DNA of 64,000 bases, taken from the NCBI GenBank assembly GCA_033182465.1, contig CP137324.1, forward strand, positions 1,054,001 to 1,118,000. The letters run 5' to 3'. This document shows positions 23,436 through 35,195 of the stretch, piece after piece (position 1 is the first letter of the stretch; each line of letters starts with the position of its first letter). Position numbers and translations under genes: made by a program. Under the pieces are notes generated by a model. It was not told the origin of the DNA, ran no database searches, and saw nothing but the letters and a program-made list of their open reading frames with translations. Origin of the DNA: Sanghuangporus weigelae (taxonomy: Eukaryota > Basidiomycota > Agaricomycetes > Hymenochaetales > Hymenochaetaceae).

Positions 23436-25499
23436 TTATGGCTTCGGTTGCAGTTCCTTATCCTTGGACAGGTGCGTCAGGACGCCTTGTTCAATAGTCG
23501 TCTCCCATAACTCAACCTTTGCACGAGCTATCTCAGCAGCTAGCTGTTCGCGTCGTACACGCGCGCGTCCCAGCACCTCATCCCGATGCGGTCTCTTCGT
23601 CGAAGCTTCAGACCCACCCCGCTTAGTATGGACAATTTCGGCATCCACCAAAGGGACCTTGAAGAGTGATTGCATAGGCTGTTGTGGTGCCTCATTGTGA
23701 ACAACGGATGGAGGCGAAGGCGGTGGCAGTGACGAAACATCGACACTCGGGGTTGGCTCGGGTTCTTCGTCAGCGGGTCGTACTGGTACACCATGCGGTT
23801 GATTATCAACGATTGTAGATGTCGAATCAGGTGTAGCCTCGACGGTAGGAGTGCCTTCTGATGGCGGAATGGTTGAGCATAAATCTAGATTCTTGATAAA
23901 TTCCTCCCACAAACCTTGATCGAAAGCTAACACGTCCTGCTGCCAAGGTACGCTTGATTCTCCCACACCGGTAAGCGACTCACCTCCCGCCGGTACCTGT
24001 TCAGTTGAGGTTTGTGCTGCTGAATTCGAATAGCTAGGCCATGACGAGAAGTCCAAAAGGTCCGGATCAATAGGAATGTCGTCAAAGTTGAAATCGGTAA
24101 ATTGAATGGCATCGGTTTCCTTCGGGTCATGCGAAGTTGAAGTGAAATCACTCGGCGTTGGAAGCCGTGTCGATGAACTAAGCGCCGGGGAACTGGAAAC
24201 GGTAGGCGAGAAAGGATATGATGACATCATTGCCAAATCGTTACCAGTGAGCTGCACGTTGGGATCACTGAGAGCATCGTTGACAGCACCCAAGAGCGAA
24301 TCGAAGTCAGATGTAAGGCTCCATGCGAAATCCGCATTGCCGGGTGAAGATGCGAATAAATCTGAAAACGCTGATTCCTGTTCCACCGGCGATGTGGCTG
24401 GTATTGGAGTAGCTAGGCTTTGCAATTCAGCCATAAGCGCATCGTCATCCATCGCAGGCACTTGTTGCCGAGTAACTTCACCTGCCGGAGACTCCGTCAT
24501 CGTGTTCGGGGTTGACTCGTGCGTCTGAGACTTGGCAGTTGCCTTTTGAACTGCTTCACGAACTAGAGAGACGAGTCGCATCATAAGCTTCTTCCCTCGT
24601 TTCTTCTTCCACGATTCCAAATAATTTGGCGGGCCTTCATTCGCAGGAAACGGATAAGGCACGTCCCAATCCTTTGCGCCTGCCGGGACCGAATTAAGCT
24701 TCCGTCGCTTCAAAGGAGGAGCAATTATATTTGAAGAGCGGTTCTGTTCGTGAGCACGATATTGATAGGGAGTGTAATCATTGCAACATCCGACATTTGT
24801 ACTCAACCCCAAATAAGGTACGAGCGAACGTAAAACGGGGAAAATGCTTCCTTGAGAAACCAAGGTATCCGCAATGACCTGACTCGTCGCATTCGTGGGC
24901 GACTGAATTTCTTGGGTCTGCAATGGCGGGACAACATGGGATGTTGTACCTTCCTCCACAACTATCGGGTTCTCCTTGCTCATTCCAGGATTATCGACGT
25001 AACGATCGGCGGTTCCTACGAGCCTCGTTAATCCAAGCAGCTGCGAGTGATATCTCAGGAAATTAGGCGGAAGATCGACGCTCGTCAACAACGAGGAAAT
25101 TTGACTACCGGCCCGAGCATGAGGCGTATCAGATTTCGCCTTCTTCGTCTTCTTGGAGGTTTTCGCCCGTACGGAACCGGCTGTTGGTGCTGACATCGCT
25201 CTCGGACCATTCCATTCCTCTAATCGGTACTGAGGTTGCTGCGACTGAGCCGAACGAGTGGCCTGGCATATCTGCGGCCTAGGAGTACGTGCTGGTAGAC
25301 TGTCTGAGAGTTCAGAACGAGTATGGGAACCAGGAAGTGCAATGGTCCCCACATTTTTTGGCAAATCTGGCAGTATCGCACAGGCTGCGCCTGGCAATGC
25401 CAATTCTGGTGACCCACCTCTGGTAAAATCAAGTGCGGGCGAGGGCGGCGGCGACCCAAAGAGCGAGTCTGCCTCGCCGTCACTGTCTTGAGCGTTCAT
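23436..25499 (-). CDS. Long disordered Ser/Pro-rich protein, unrecognised
   Basis: Uninterrupted 687-codon frame, unusual among intron-rich neighbours. No domain is recognised. The start is MNAQDSDGEADSLFGSPPPS. The body is rich in Ser, Thr, Pro, Glu and Asp, with a short basic patch (PPLKRRKLNS, then KKKRGKKLMMR) that could act as a nuclear signal. The middle contains acidic-hydrophobic stretches such as FTDFNFDDIPIDPDLLDFSS, which resemble acidic activation segments. The last 60 residues are a charged predicted helix (GRARVRREQLAAEIARAKVE). The composition suggests a nuclear regulator, which is inference only. The stop is at 23436-23438. Confidence 0.75.
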   Translation of the reverse strand: MNAQDSDGEADSLFGSPPPSPALDFTRGGSPELALPGAACAILPDLPKNVGTIALPGSHTRSELSDSLPARTPRPQICQATRSAQSQQPQYRLEEWNGPRAMSAPTAGSVRAKTSKKTKKAKSDTPHARAGSQISSLLTSVDLPPNFLRYHSQLLGLTRLVGTADRYVDNPGMSKENPIVVEEGTTSHVVPPLQTQEIQSPTNATSQVIADTLVSQGSIFPVLRSLVPYLGLSTNVGCCNDYTPYQYRAHEQNRSSNIIAPPLKRRKLNSVPAGAKDWDVPYPFPANEGPPNYLESWKKKRGKKLMMRLVSLVREAVQKATAKSQTHESTPNTMTESPAGEVTRQQVPAMDDDALMAELQSLATPIPATSPVEQESAFSDLFASSPGNADFAWSLTSDFDSLLGAVNDALSDPNVQLTGNDLAMMSSYPFSPTVSSSPALSSSTRLPTPSDFTSTSHDPKETDAIQFTDFNFDDIPIDPDLLDFSSWPSYSNSAAQTSTEQVPAGGESLTGVGESSVPWQQDVLAFDQGLWEEFIKNLDLCSTIPPSEGTPTVEATPDSTSTIVDNQPHGVPVRPADEEPEPTPSVDVSSLPPPSPPSVVHNEAPQQPMQSLFKVPLVDAEIVHTKRGGSEASTKRPHRDEVLGRARVRREQLAAEIARAKVELWETTIEQGVLTHLSKDKELQPKP

Positions 25500-25697
25500 G
25501 AAAGCATCGATGGTGGAAGTAAGGAGTCAAGTCATCTGTGATGCGTGTCCACATCAACCAGAAAACTCGAGTACAGACAGGGAAAGTATTTCTCACGCAT
25601 CTGACCGAGCAAGTCATTCACAACACTCACTTGAGTCGAGTCACTACATACTTGTACGTTGACCACATACCAATCAAAATAAAAAGATGCTTACAGG

Positions 25698-27902
25698 TCA
25701 TTTGAAGCCTAATGCAGAGCCTACTTTGCCAAACACGGAGCGTGCTGGCACAGACTCCGTGTCCTTTACTGGTGATAATTGAGTCGGAATATTTAATCCC
25801 GCAAATCCCTCGCCCTACTTATACGTTAACTCCAACGGATCTCAGAAGATGCATTTAGGTAGCATACCTTCGGCAAAACGTCCCAAGGAAAAGTCTCCGC
25901 TTGGGATGGCGGGAACAGTCTCTTCTTTTTCTTTCTCGGCTGCACGTCCCCTTCGTCTGTGCTATCGACAACCTTTATTCGTGGACCCTGGCTAGAGCTC
26001 GGTTTACGGCTCCGCGACTGTAGAGAGCCAGCCCTATCCTTTCCTTCTTTCGCCTCCTTTCCTTTGCCCATGTTTGGTTCATTGTCTATATCACTTGCAT
26101 TGGCATTGTCTTGTTTCTTCGTTCTGTCCTTCCTGATTATTCTGGGCTCGTCTTCTGAATCGCTTGGAGGCTCGACAGCCTTCCCTTTCCCTTTGTCCTT
26201 GCCTCGCTTAGAAGAGTGATTTCGAGTTTCCTCTTCAGGTTCTTCGTCATGATCCAACTCTACTGGAGATTCGTTCCTACGCTTTCGCGCGGCTTTGGAA
26301 GCCTGCTCTTTCGCCCGAGGTTGAGATTTGCCAGAACGCTGAGGTTGTGTGTTTTCATCATCCTGCTCAGTTTCAGTCTCATCTTCGTGTACAGACTGCT
26401 GCTTGCTGTTTGTGACCGTTCCGACTCGCGACTTTCCACGTTGAGAGGACTTTCCTTCCTTGTTGTCATCGTCTCGCTTCTCTCCATCCTTTCCTCGATA
26501 AGCAGGTCGGGGCCGTACTCGGGCTTTCGGTGCTGGCGTCAGTGCTACCTCAACCTCTTTCTCTGATGGATCAAGGCTTTCTATGGTAGAAAGTTCATTT
26601 TGTACCGTCGGTTTCTTCCCCTTGGCAACCAGAGTCAGCAAAATTGAACTGTATTGATGGATGGCACCTACCTTTTGGGCCATACCCTTTGGCAGTTTGT
26701 CGGACTGTAGTTTCTCTATAAGCCTCTGGGCCGTGCGAAGCTGTTTTGCCGTTTCATCATATTCGTCTTGAGCTTTCTTCGCTATGGATTGCGCCTCTTC
26801 TGTGACCTCCTGTATCAATCAGTAAATGTAAGATTCGCAGCCAAACACATAAAAAGTTAGGGAACCAACAGCCATTCTATCGTTCTCCTTTTTGAGCTTT
26901 TCGACCTTATTCCGCTCCCTTTCTACAGCTTTCGTAAGGCTCTTCTCGTCTTTCTCCAGGTCCTTGACCCTGCTCTGGAGTTCCTTCACTTGAACCTCCA
27001 GCTCAATCTTCTGTTTTCTCATATCTTCTACGTCTGCACCACCCTTTGTTTCCAAACTTTGCCACCTGTCCATTTGGCGTTTGAGATCCACGTTCGATCG
27101 TTTCAGCTCTGCATTCGTGCCTTCCAACTCAGCAAGGTTTGTTTTCACTCCTTCTAGCTGAAGTGTCGTCCGTTCCAGCTTCGTAGATGCAGACTCAGAG
27201 GCAGCCTTTAGACTAGCATTATCTTTTCGTAGCACAGACAACTCGGACTGATAGACAATATGGTTGAATATTCACTCTTTTGTATCGAATACAGGGATAA
27301 GAACGAACCTGTATCGACGCAAATTCAGCTTCTTTGGCTTTTAGCCGCGAGCAGAGGTCCATACGAGCCCTCTCTGCCTTCTGTAGATCTTTCTCCAATG
27401 ACTCAATCTTCGCCATATACTCTTTCGCATCTTCCTCATGCCCCTCCGTAAGCTCCTCAAACGCATCCTCCAGTGCCCCGACCTTTCCTTCGAGTTCGGA
27501 CTCCTTCGCTTGAAAGAGAGTGAGTCTGTAGTCACGATGCAGTATGTTTATTCGCTCCCTCCTGTCGTCTTCCTTCTCTAGTAAGCTATTCAGACGCTCC
27601 TTGTCCAGTTCGACGCGTGTTCGGATATGCACAATTCGATGACTGGCCAGCAGAGAATCGCATCCCTCTCGCCATTCTTCCCGCTCTTGCCGCATTTCAG
27701 CTTTCATACGCGTCACAGCTTCAACACCACGCTCCTTTTCGTCCGCAAGCGTCTGATGAAGTCGCTTGATGGTGTGTTCGCAAGTGCGGTTCTTCTGGAC
27801 GAGCTCATCGATGTGAGCTTGCAGCGAAGCCGCCATAGCCTCTTGGGGAGCCGTTGAAGGAGCGGCCGTGACCTTTATCGGGCTTCGGCCTACAAGCGCC
27901 AT
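25698..27902 (-). CDS. Coiled-coil protein with basic, disordered C-terminus, unrecognised
   Basis: No family is recognised. The start MALVGRSPIKVTAAPS at 27902 is followed by about 450 residues of heptad-like coiled coil (for example ELVQKNRTCEHTIKRLHQTL and KDEKSLTKAVERERNKVEKL). A Lys/Arg/Glu/Ser-rich disordered part follows, with KKKKRLFPPSQ near its end. After a final intron (about 25811-25869), a last exon reads GEGFAGLNIPTQLSPVKDTE and ends GKVGSALGFK, stop at 25698-25700. SPIK at the N-terminus and SPVK at the C-terminus both fit the full Cdk consensus. A cytoskeletal or chromosome-associated scaffold is plausible but unproven. Four or five introns. Confidence 0.75.
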
Positions 27903-28543
27903 GGTGGTTTCTGGTCAACGACAGAATTTAGGAAAACGCGACGCGACGTGAGGATAACGAACACGTGATTTGCACGAGGAACCCAACCACCGCGAATCAC
28001 GATGAAAAAACGTTTTCTCAACAAGAATCAATCTTATTGCATGACTGTCATGAAGAATCGTACTCTTTGCACAGAATAATACCAGACATTCAGGCTTAGA
28101 TTTATTTCCTTCGTTAAGTGGTTACCGGACGTGTCCATCAAATCCGCAATTTCTCTACGTACACTGTACACGATAAAACATTTCCTTGCCCATCTCCATG
28201 AGTGGCGGCCAACCGAGTCATAAGGAGTATCGAAGGACTCTAATCACCGTTGAATCCACAAGCCAAACGGAGAAGCATGTCGCCACATCATGAAACTCTG
28301 TATCAACGTGAATTGAGCGTGATCAGAGCGATTAAGGAGGCTTCTCAATCCCGGCCACCATGCAGAACACTGAACGTTCTCACCGACGCAGAGTCTCATT
28401 GTCTGCGAAACGCAAGCATAGGTCTTACGGTGATGGTGGACGAACGAAGAAAAAAACGTGACATGAAAAAACATTCATGGATGTGGCGGAGTTTCAACGC
28501 TTTACGTGTATGGAAGAGATCAGCTACCCATGTTGATGTTCTC

Positions 28544-29260
28544 TAGGGTAGGAGAGGAAACTCAAATGGGCTTGTGGAAACTAGTTTCCACAAGTAAACT
28601 CGGCAGGTGGGTGGTGTGGAAACGTTGGAAACACGGTGGAAACGTTGGAAACCCGTGGGAATGCACTACATAATATTTCCAAAAATATTTATTTTGTCTA
28701 TTTGTCATTGAAGTCTTGCTGTTGCTGTACATACATCGAGTCGAAAAAAATAGATTGCATTTGACACTCAGCACGTAATGTGCTTGTAAGAAGCTTTGAG
28801 TGAACTGGGAGTGATTTGTTGCAAAGAAATTCGACAGAACTGCATGTATATTGATCACATCTTCCATATCTCCTCATTGCCCAAGTCCAAAGCCAATGAA
28901 ATAATAATAATTGCTTGAGCATGGCAGTGAACTGGGAAGACTATACAAGACAATATTAATATTGTGAAGTCGATTGAGCTGTATTTCGAGTTCTTCAGGT
29001 GACAAAACCCTAACAGACACTAATTGTTGTATTTGCAATTGTTTTCATTTATATTCTTATATGCGCTTCGACAAAACTTTCCTTTTCAGATGATAAACTA
29101 TCTAGTTCTAGCTTGTGGTAAGCTTACCCACACTTTTCGAGTTTCCACAGTTTCCACACCGCCATTTCCGGCCCATGGTGTTGCCAACGTTGGAAACACC
29201 GTGGGAAACCACGGTGGAAACTGTGGAAACAGCTAACTCGGAGTTTCCTATCCTACCCTA
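28544..29260. mobile_element. Non-autonomous hAT-like DNA transposon (717 bp)
   Basis: The ends are inverted repeats: TAGGGTAGGAGAGGAAACTC on the left and TAGGGTAGGATAGGAAACTC read inward from the right, 19 of 20 identical. ATGTTCTC is duplicated exactly on both sides (28536-28543 and 29261-29268); an 8-bp duplication and TAGGG ends are hAT hallmarks. GTGGAAAC-type motifs in both orientations are crowded into the outer 100 or so bases on each side, like hAT subterminal transposase sites. There is no transposase frame inside. It sits in the divergent promoter region between the coiled-coil gene and the GH13 gene. Confidence 0.88.
28571..28594. repeat. Perfect 24-bp palindrome inside the hAT-like element
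   Basis: CTTGTGGAAACT is followed directly by its reverse complement AGTTTCCACAAG. It lies about 27 bases from the left end and contains the GTGGAAAC motif in both directions. Confidence 0.9.
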
Positions 29261-29529
29261 ATGTTCTCACGCTACAAAACGTTGATTCCAATTAATTTCA
29301 CGTAGGTACCTGGAGCACTAGTCATCGGTCTGCTCCAATTTCACGGGCAAAACTCCATAAACGGGAGTTCCTTCAGTCTGGTTACAGGTGAAGCTTAAGG
29401 TAGCTCCGATCGATACGAGCAGATTTTGGTGACGTATACGGCAGTGAAGGAGTGATGGATACTCTAAATGAGCGCGTTGGCGTTTTTATCGACGGGCTGT
29501 GGCCCTGGCATACCCCTTCTTTGAAGAAA

Positions 29530-32084
29530 ATGACATTGCAGCCAGACAATCAAGAGCAGAATCCTCTGATGGTTGGTTCTCTTCTTCTCTCATGGGAACT
29601 GTTCATTATCCACTGATCTATCCATTTAGATTCAATTTTACACATGGGAAAGTCGTGGAAGTGAACGTACTAGTTGGTGGAAGTACTTTGAGCAAGAAGT
29701 TCCTCGTCTCAAGGACCTTGGAGTAACGCACGTCTGGCTCCCTCCAATGGCGAAGAGCGCTACTCGCAAGGTGAATAATTGCTTCAAATGAGAGCAATCC
29801 GAGACTCAAAGTACTAACGTCTTCCAGTACTGTGGCTATGACGTATATGACCTCGTGGGTGTTTGCTTGTCAATTGGTTGACGAAATTATTGTTCATTTC
29901 GTGAACAGTGGGACCTCGGCGAGTTCGATCAAAAGAACTCTGTTGCAACTCGCTGGGGAACAAAAGGCGAATTGACCAGGGCTTGCGCTGTCGCAAAGTC
30001 TCATGGAGTTGGAATAATCGTTGATGCTGTTCTGAATGTTAGTTCAAAGCTCTTTCACCCAGGGAGAGTTTACTAATCGCATCATTTGCAGCATAAGGTC
30101 GGTGCGGATAGAAAAGAGACATTTCAAGCCATTCCCGTAGATGAAAAGAAGCGGTTGATTCGCAAAAGCCCTGCTAAGGAAATAGAGGTATCAGGCTATA
30201 CTCCTTCCGCTTTCGTAATCTGAACTCTGAGTGTATTAGGCATGGACGGTCTATGATTTTCCTGGACGGCAAAACAAGGTATGCGAAAGGTGAGGTTTGG
30301 CTAAAAGAATCATTAATTGTATCCTCAGTACAGTGAAATGAAATGGGACCATCGTCACTTTTCTGGTTCGTGCCCCCTTCTCGTTAGCATCAATTTACCA
30401 ATCAAATTCTCAGGCGTGGACTGGGACGCTAGGGCAAGGACAAAAGAGATATACTATATCCCTGGTCCTGGACGGAACGGATGGTCCAAGTTTGTCGCAG
30501 ATGAACTCGAAAACTATGATTATCTACTCGGGTGTGATGTGAACATTCCTTCAAAAAGTTTATCGAGCTGGCCTAACAAGGCTGATAGATCGATCATCGT
30601 CAACCCGACGTCAAGCGAGACTTGTTCAAATGGGGAACTTGGATCATTGAGGTAAGGTGTTCTCTTCAAAGACTGCCTGATGATCGGCCACTCATGAATG
30701 TCAAGCAAACAGGAGCGATTGGATTCAGGATGGATGCCATGAAGCACTATGATAGAAGATTTTTGCGAGAGTTTGTTCGTCGCAGTGTCACTTATCTTGT
30801 CTTGAACTGACGCGCGATACTCAGCTTGACCGCACGAAGAAAACTACTGGGAAACCAAACCTCTTTGCTGTTTCTGAGTATTGGCATGGAGAGTGAGTAA
30901 AGTTCGAAAGGGAAACAATCTGAATTTAACAGTTTGTTTCCATAATCCAGCATAGACGTTTTAGAACACTACGTGGATCTTTTGCGAGGATCAGTAAGTG
31001 AAATATCTGCGTAAATCAATGCGCGCAAAATTATTCTTATGTTCTCTAGACTTCCTTTTTCGACGTTCCGCTCCACTACAATTTCCACAATGCCAGCAAA
31101 CAGGGCCCAAGCTTCGATTTACGTCATATGTTTAAAAACGCTTTAGTGGGTAGACGACCATGGGAGGCTGTGACTTTCGTTGATAATCATGAGTGAGTGC
31201 TTTCTTATTGCACATGTACTCAATGGCTCACGAAGCGCCTTAGTACGGTAGATAATGCAGTCTATTCATAAATGTGCCTGTGCTTAATTACGCTAGGAAA
31301 TCGGGCAATCACTGGAGAGCTGGGTAATACTTTTTTGCACGGACCGGTGACAATGAACTCATGCAAAGAATTGTGAACAGGTGTATCCCGGATTCAAGCT
31401 CCAAGCGTACGCACTCATCTTACTGCGGATGGACGGATTTCCGTGAGTAAACCGTTCATCGCAGTCTGTATGTCTTCTGACCAACAACTGCGAGTCAGTT
31501 GCATCTTTTATGGCGATCTTTATCCCGATAATGAGTGCTACGACCCACGCATCGGTCCAAAGTTGAAACTTCTCATACAAGCACGGAAGAACTTCGCGTA
31601 CGGTTCCACAACGGATTATTTCCAGTATAAGGACTGCATCGGATTTGTGAGGTCCGGAGATGCGCGACATCCTGGATGTGCAGTCATCATCCGCTCAAGC
31701 ATTGGTACTGGAGAAGCGATGAGGTGAGTCTTGGATCTTTCTCTTGTACAGCGAGTTATTGAGCCGCTCCGCGTTTCCTGGGTAGTGAGACAGCGACCTC
31801 AGGAGTAGGGACAGCCGATGATCATAACGGTAAGCTGGAGGGTGCCGAGAATATTCAAGGATTACGGATGAAAGCTCCCAGTTCACTCCGCAAGGTGAGA
31901 TTCTCAAAACATACACCGTGCGGGATTGCGTCAACTTATTCTATTGAAGAAAACCTCCGAAGCACCAGTGAAATATCGGGATTTATTAAGGGAAGATTCG
32001 AACACTGTTTCAGTCTCTAATGATGGATATGCATTGTTCCCGTGTCCCATAGGCACCGTGGCTATTTGGGTTCCTGAAATTTGA
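29530..32084 (+). CDS. Intracellular-type alpha-amylase, glycoside hydrolase family 13
   Basis: Alpha-1,4-glucan hydrolase or transglycosylase. The start MTLQPDNQEQNPLM has no signal peptide, so the protein is probably cytosolic. About seventeen introns. GH13 regions appear in order: VTHVWLPP, CGYDVYDLWDLGEFDQK, GIIVDAVLNHKVGAD (region I), GFRMDAMKH with nucleophile Asp (region II), VSEYW with the acid Glu (region III) and FVDNHE (region IV), then GFPCIFYGDLYP. The small-subdomain end reads NDGYALFPCPIGTVAIWVPE. Just before it, about 35 residues (ETATSGVGTADDHNGKLEG onward) are less conserved and replace part of the usual C-terminal beta domain. It converges on a sugar transporter 240 bases away, which suggests joint use of starch- or glycogen-derived sugar. 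Confidence 0.9.
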
Positions 32085-32327
32085 ATCCGAAACTTTGCTT
32101 TAGAGACATAGATTTTCTTTTTCAAGCATACTACTAATACATTTCGTCTTTTTATTACAAAGACTTTCACAAAACCCAGAGCGAGCACGAATGTCCGGAT
32201 GGGAAACAGCGCACAAAAGCAATGGCAACAGCAACAAACAGAGGAGTCAATATTCGTAACCGGGGCGAGGTTTATAAACCAATTATCCATAGACAAGAAC
32301 CAAGAAAGGAATAGCGTAGCGTGAGGA

Positions 32328-34994
32328 ATCATCGGAATGGTCTTGATGAAGACGGGAAGATATCTGACTCCGAGCTCTGCGTCGCAGTTGATTGGAACGA
32401 CTTGTTGGGTGAGTCTTCAAGTTCATAGATGTCCCGCGGAAGTTCAGCTTTCTCATAGTGGACAGCTGTTTCCTGATGATATGTCGGCATGCGATTCATG
32501 GTCATCGTTGCGGCTTCACCACCAGCCGTTGCGATATCTTTTGGAGCAGACTCGCCATCAAAGAGTGCTGCAGTCTCCTCAAGAGTTCGACCTGAATATC
32601 AAACGCTTCAGTACGATGTTACGGGTTCGGATGGAAGACGTACCTTTTGTTTCAATGATGAATTTCAATACAAAGACTAGCTCGAAGACAAGCCACCCGC
32701 AATACACAAGATACTTATGCAAGTCAAGCTGAGCCTACGTTGTTCCTTGTGGAAACTAATCGGGACGTACGTATTTCCAGCTTATGGTATCCAAGGCCCA
32801 AGGATTGACAAATTGATTGAAAGCAAGAGTTAGGCAAACAGTGATGTTCTAAGATCGGTTTTCGTTAGAAGGTCTCCGTCATTTTAGAGTGCTGACTTAC
32901 TAAGACGGCGAATCCCTTTGCGCGGAAGTTGAAAGGAAGTATCTCCAGGGTATAAGCCACGAGCATAGGGGTGTATGCGATGTCGTAGAAAAAGAAGAAA
33001 ACAAAAATCATGGCAATTGTGGCTTCATTAATCCCGTAACGTCAGAACAAGCTCGTACAGAAGAAAGTAAAACTCGTACCCTTGGCTGCTGCAGTATTAT
33101 CCTGCGCTTGAAAGAGGGCTGTAGTGAGCGTCCACATGGAGAACGCTGAATGGATTACAAGTGCTTAGCACTGAATTAATAGTACATACTCTGAAGGGAC
33201 TTACTGATTAACATTCCGGTATTCGAGATGATGAATAGCGTTCGACGACCAAGCTTATCAACAAGCAACGCGGCGGTCAAGGCGCAAACTAAGTTGAAGA
33301 CTTGTAGGCCTCCATTGATCTCAGCCTTCACGCCCGCGTTCTTGATGCCGACTCCCTCGAGTACAAGGTCTATATAATAGGACACCAAACCATTACCGCT
33401 GAATACCGAGTAATCAATCAGCGTCCTACGGAAAGACTGAGCTCATCACAAAGATATTACCTCCATTGAGAGAAGAGAGCGATAGCAATAATAATACGCA
33501 TGCGCTTCCTATTTCCAGGCGTTGTCAGAAGGCCAAGCCAGTTCGTGGTTTGTGCGAATCCTTTCTCAAGCTTCAACGCATGCCGGATCTGCGCCATCTC
33601 GAAAACGACTAGAGGGTCACGTTCGTCTCCGCCTGAAGCGTGAAAGCGAGCAAGGGTTCGAGCTGCTTGGCCCTCTCGCCCGCGTGACACCAGCCAACGA
33701 GGACTCTCGGGACAGAACCATATGAGCAGCACCTGAGATAATGAGCCAATCACTTGGATGAAGGAGGGTATTCTAGGAAGCGAGTAAGTCCCTCAATGAC
33801 TGTACTTGAAGCCCATATTTACCTCCAGGCCAGAGTTGAACCATCTTTGCGTTTGAAGGCTGCGAAAGTGGCCCATGCCGCTACACAGATCGATCAGTAT
33901 GATGATCAATAAAACGCTCAGCGCAAGCATCAAGGGGTGACCGGGATATAGAATTACATCAAAATTTCCAGTCCGGGATTACCGCAGTGAAATTGGAAAC
34001 GCGGATAGAGAAGGGTAGAGAGGTTTTCTCGAAGGTACTCACCGATGATACTTCCCATATACCAAGAGGAATTATAAACAGAAGTAAATTTACCACGCTA
34101 GTAAGCAAAAGGACAACATAATCAGTATTCTTTCTTTAAAGCGGTTAAGCGGTATCTGACCTACCTGGGTAGGATAAGATAATTCGGTGATGAGTAACGG
34201 AGCCGAATTCAAAGCAAAAGCCAGCCCAAAGCCAACTGCACATAAGATTGCGATTCAATATCGGGCAAGCAAACCCGTCCCGTGAGGGAGGAAAACTTAC
34301 TCATGAAACGCGAACCGATGAACATTGCGACATTCTGCGCTGCGCATTGCAAAATACCACCTCCGACCATGATGCACGATCCGATAAACAAGGCGGCTCG
34401 CCGACCGAGAATATCGGAAGCGAAGGGAGAGAATGGTAAACCCTACGTGATTTGCCAAGGGAGGACAAAAGTGAAACATTGGAAATATTTGCGGAAACGA
34501 AAGTGACAATGAGCAGTTACAACCTTCCACAAGCGAAATGGATGGCTTACAATAAAAGCACCCAGATTTTGAGCGGAATTAATGAGGCCTATCCCGAGGA
34601 TATTTTGTGAGGCAGACGGTTGATTTTGGAAGTACAGAACAACACACCTAGAGTCTTTCCCTCCGGATGGTGGAAGTACTCTTGCCAGTCCGGAACAATT
34701 TGAAGGCCTAGAATTCATCACCATGCTAAGACAAAGCGCGTCAATTCCAGAAGAAAAGTCGACACACCGTTGACGAGTGAAGAATCATATCCGTTGATGG
34801 AAGACGTCATGAGAGGAACAATCAGATAAATGTTCAGGAGCAGTATTCCTGAAACGAGTCACTACAAAGGATTCAAAATGAGAGCTACGAAGAGACTTCC
34901 CACCTCTATTCCGCCACCAGGGCCCTCGATGTATGAAGTCAACTATTGACCATTCCGAAAGAGTTTCACGAGACGCCGTTTGCCTAGCCTGCAT
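32328..34994 (-). CDS. MFS sugar transporter (lactose-permease / hexose-transporter type)
   Basis: Twelve-span plasma-membrane sugar porter. The start MQARQTASRETLSEWSIVDF is at 34994. Family motifs: NGYDSSLVNGL in helix 1, ILGRRAALFIGS, FIGSRFM, PESPRWLVSRGREGQA, DKLGRRTLFIISN and ETKGRTLEE. The C-terminal tail is cytosolic and Ser-rich, ending SSSRPFR with stop at 32328-32330. About ten introns. It resembles the Lac12-like group found next to glycosidase genes in many fungi. Three exact 10-bp repeats lie upstream of a possible TATA box in its promoter. Confidence 0.9.
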
Positions 34995-35159
34995 TCTGTC
35001 AATGACAGATTAAACCAGCAGCAGTATGAAAGGAGACCAGCAGGAGGCAGTTCGACTGCGGGGAGGGAATCAAGGGACTGAGACGGAGGAATGAAGCATG
35101 GACGAGCGAGGAGGCCAGCACAGATTTATAACTGCCAGCCTACCAAGTAAAACATCCAC

Positions 35160-35195
35160 GGGATTGCAACATGGGATTGCAACACGGGATTGCAG
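35160..35195. promoter_or_regulatory. Three direct repeats GGGATTGCAA/G in the transporter promoter
   Basis: GGGATTGCA occurs at 35160, 35173 and 35186, a regular 13-bp spacing. A TATA-like AGTTATAAATCT (reverse strand) lies nearby at about 35122-35133. The transporter start is at 34994, so the repeats are about 170-200 bases upstream of it. They could be binding sites for a sugar-responsive regulator. Confidence 0.5.
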
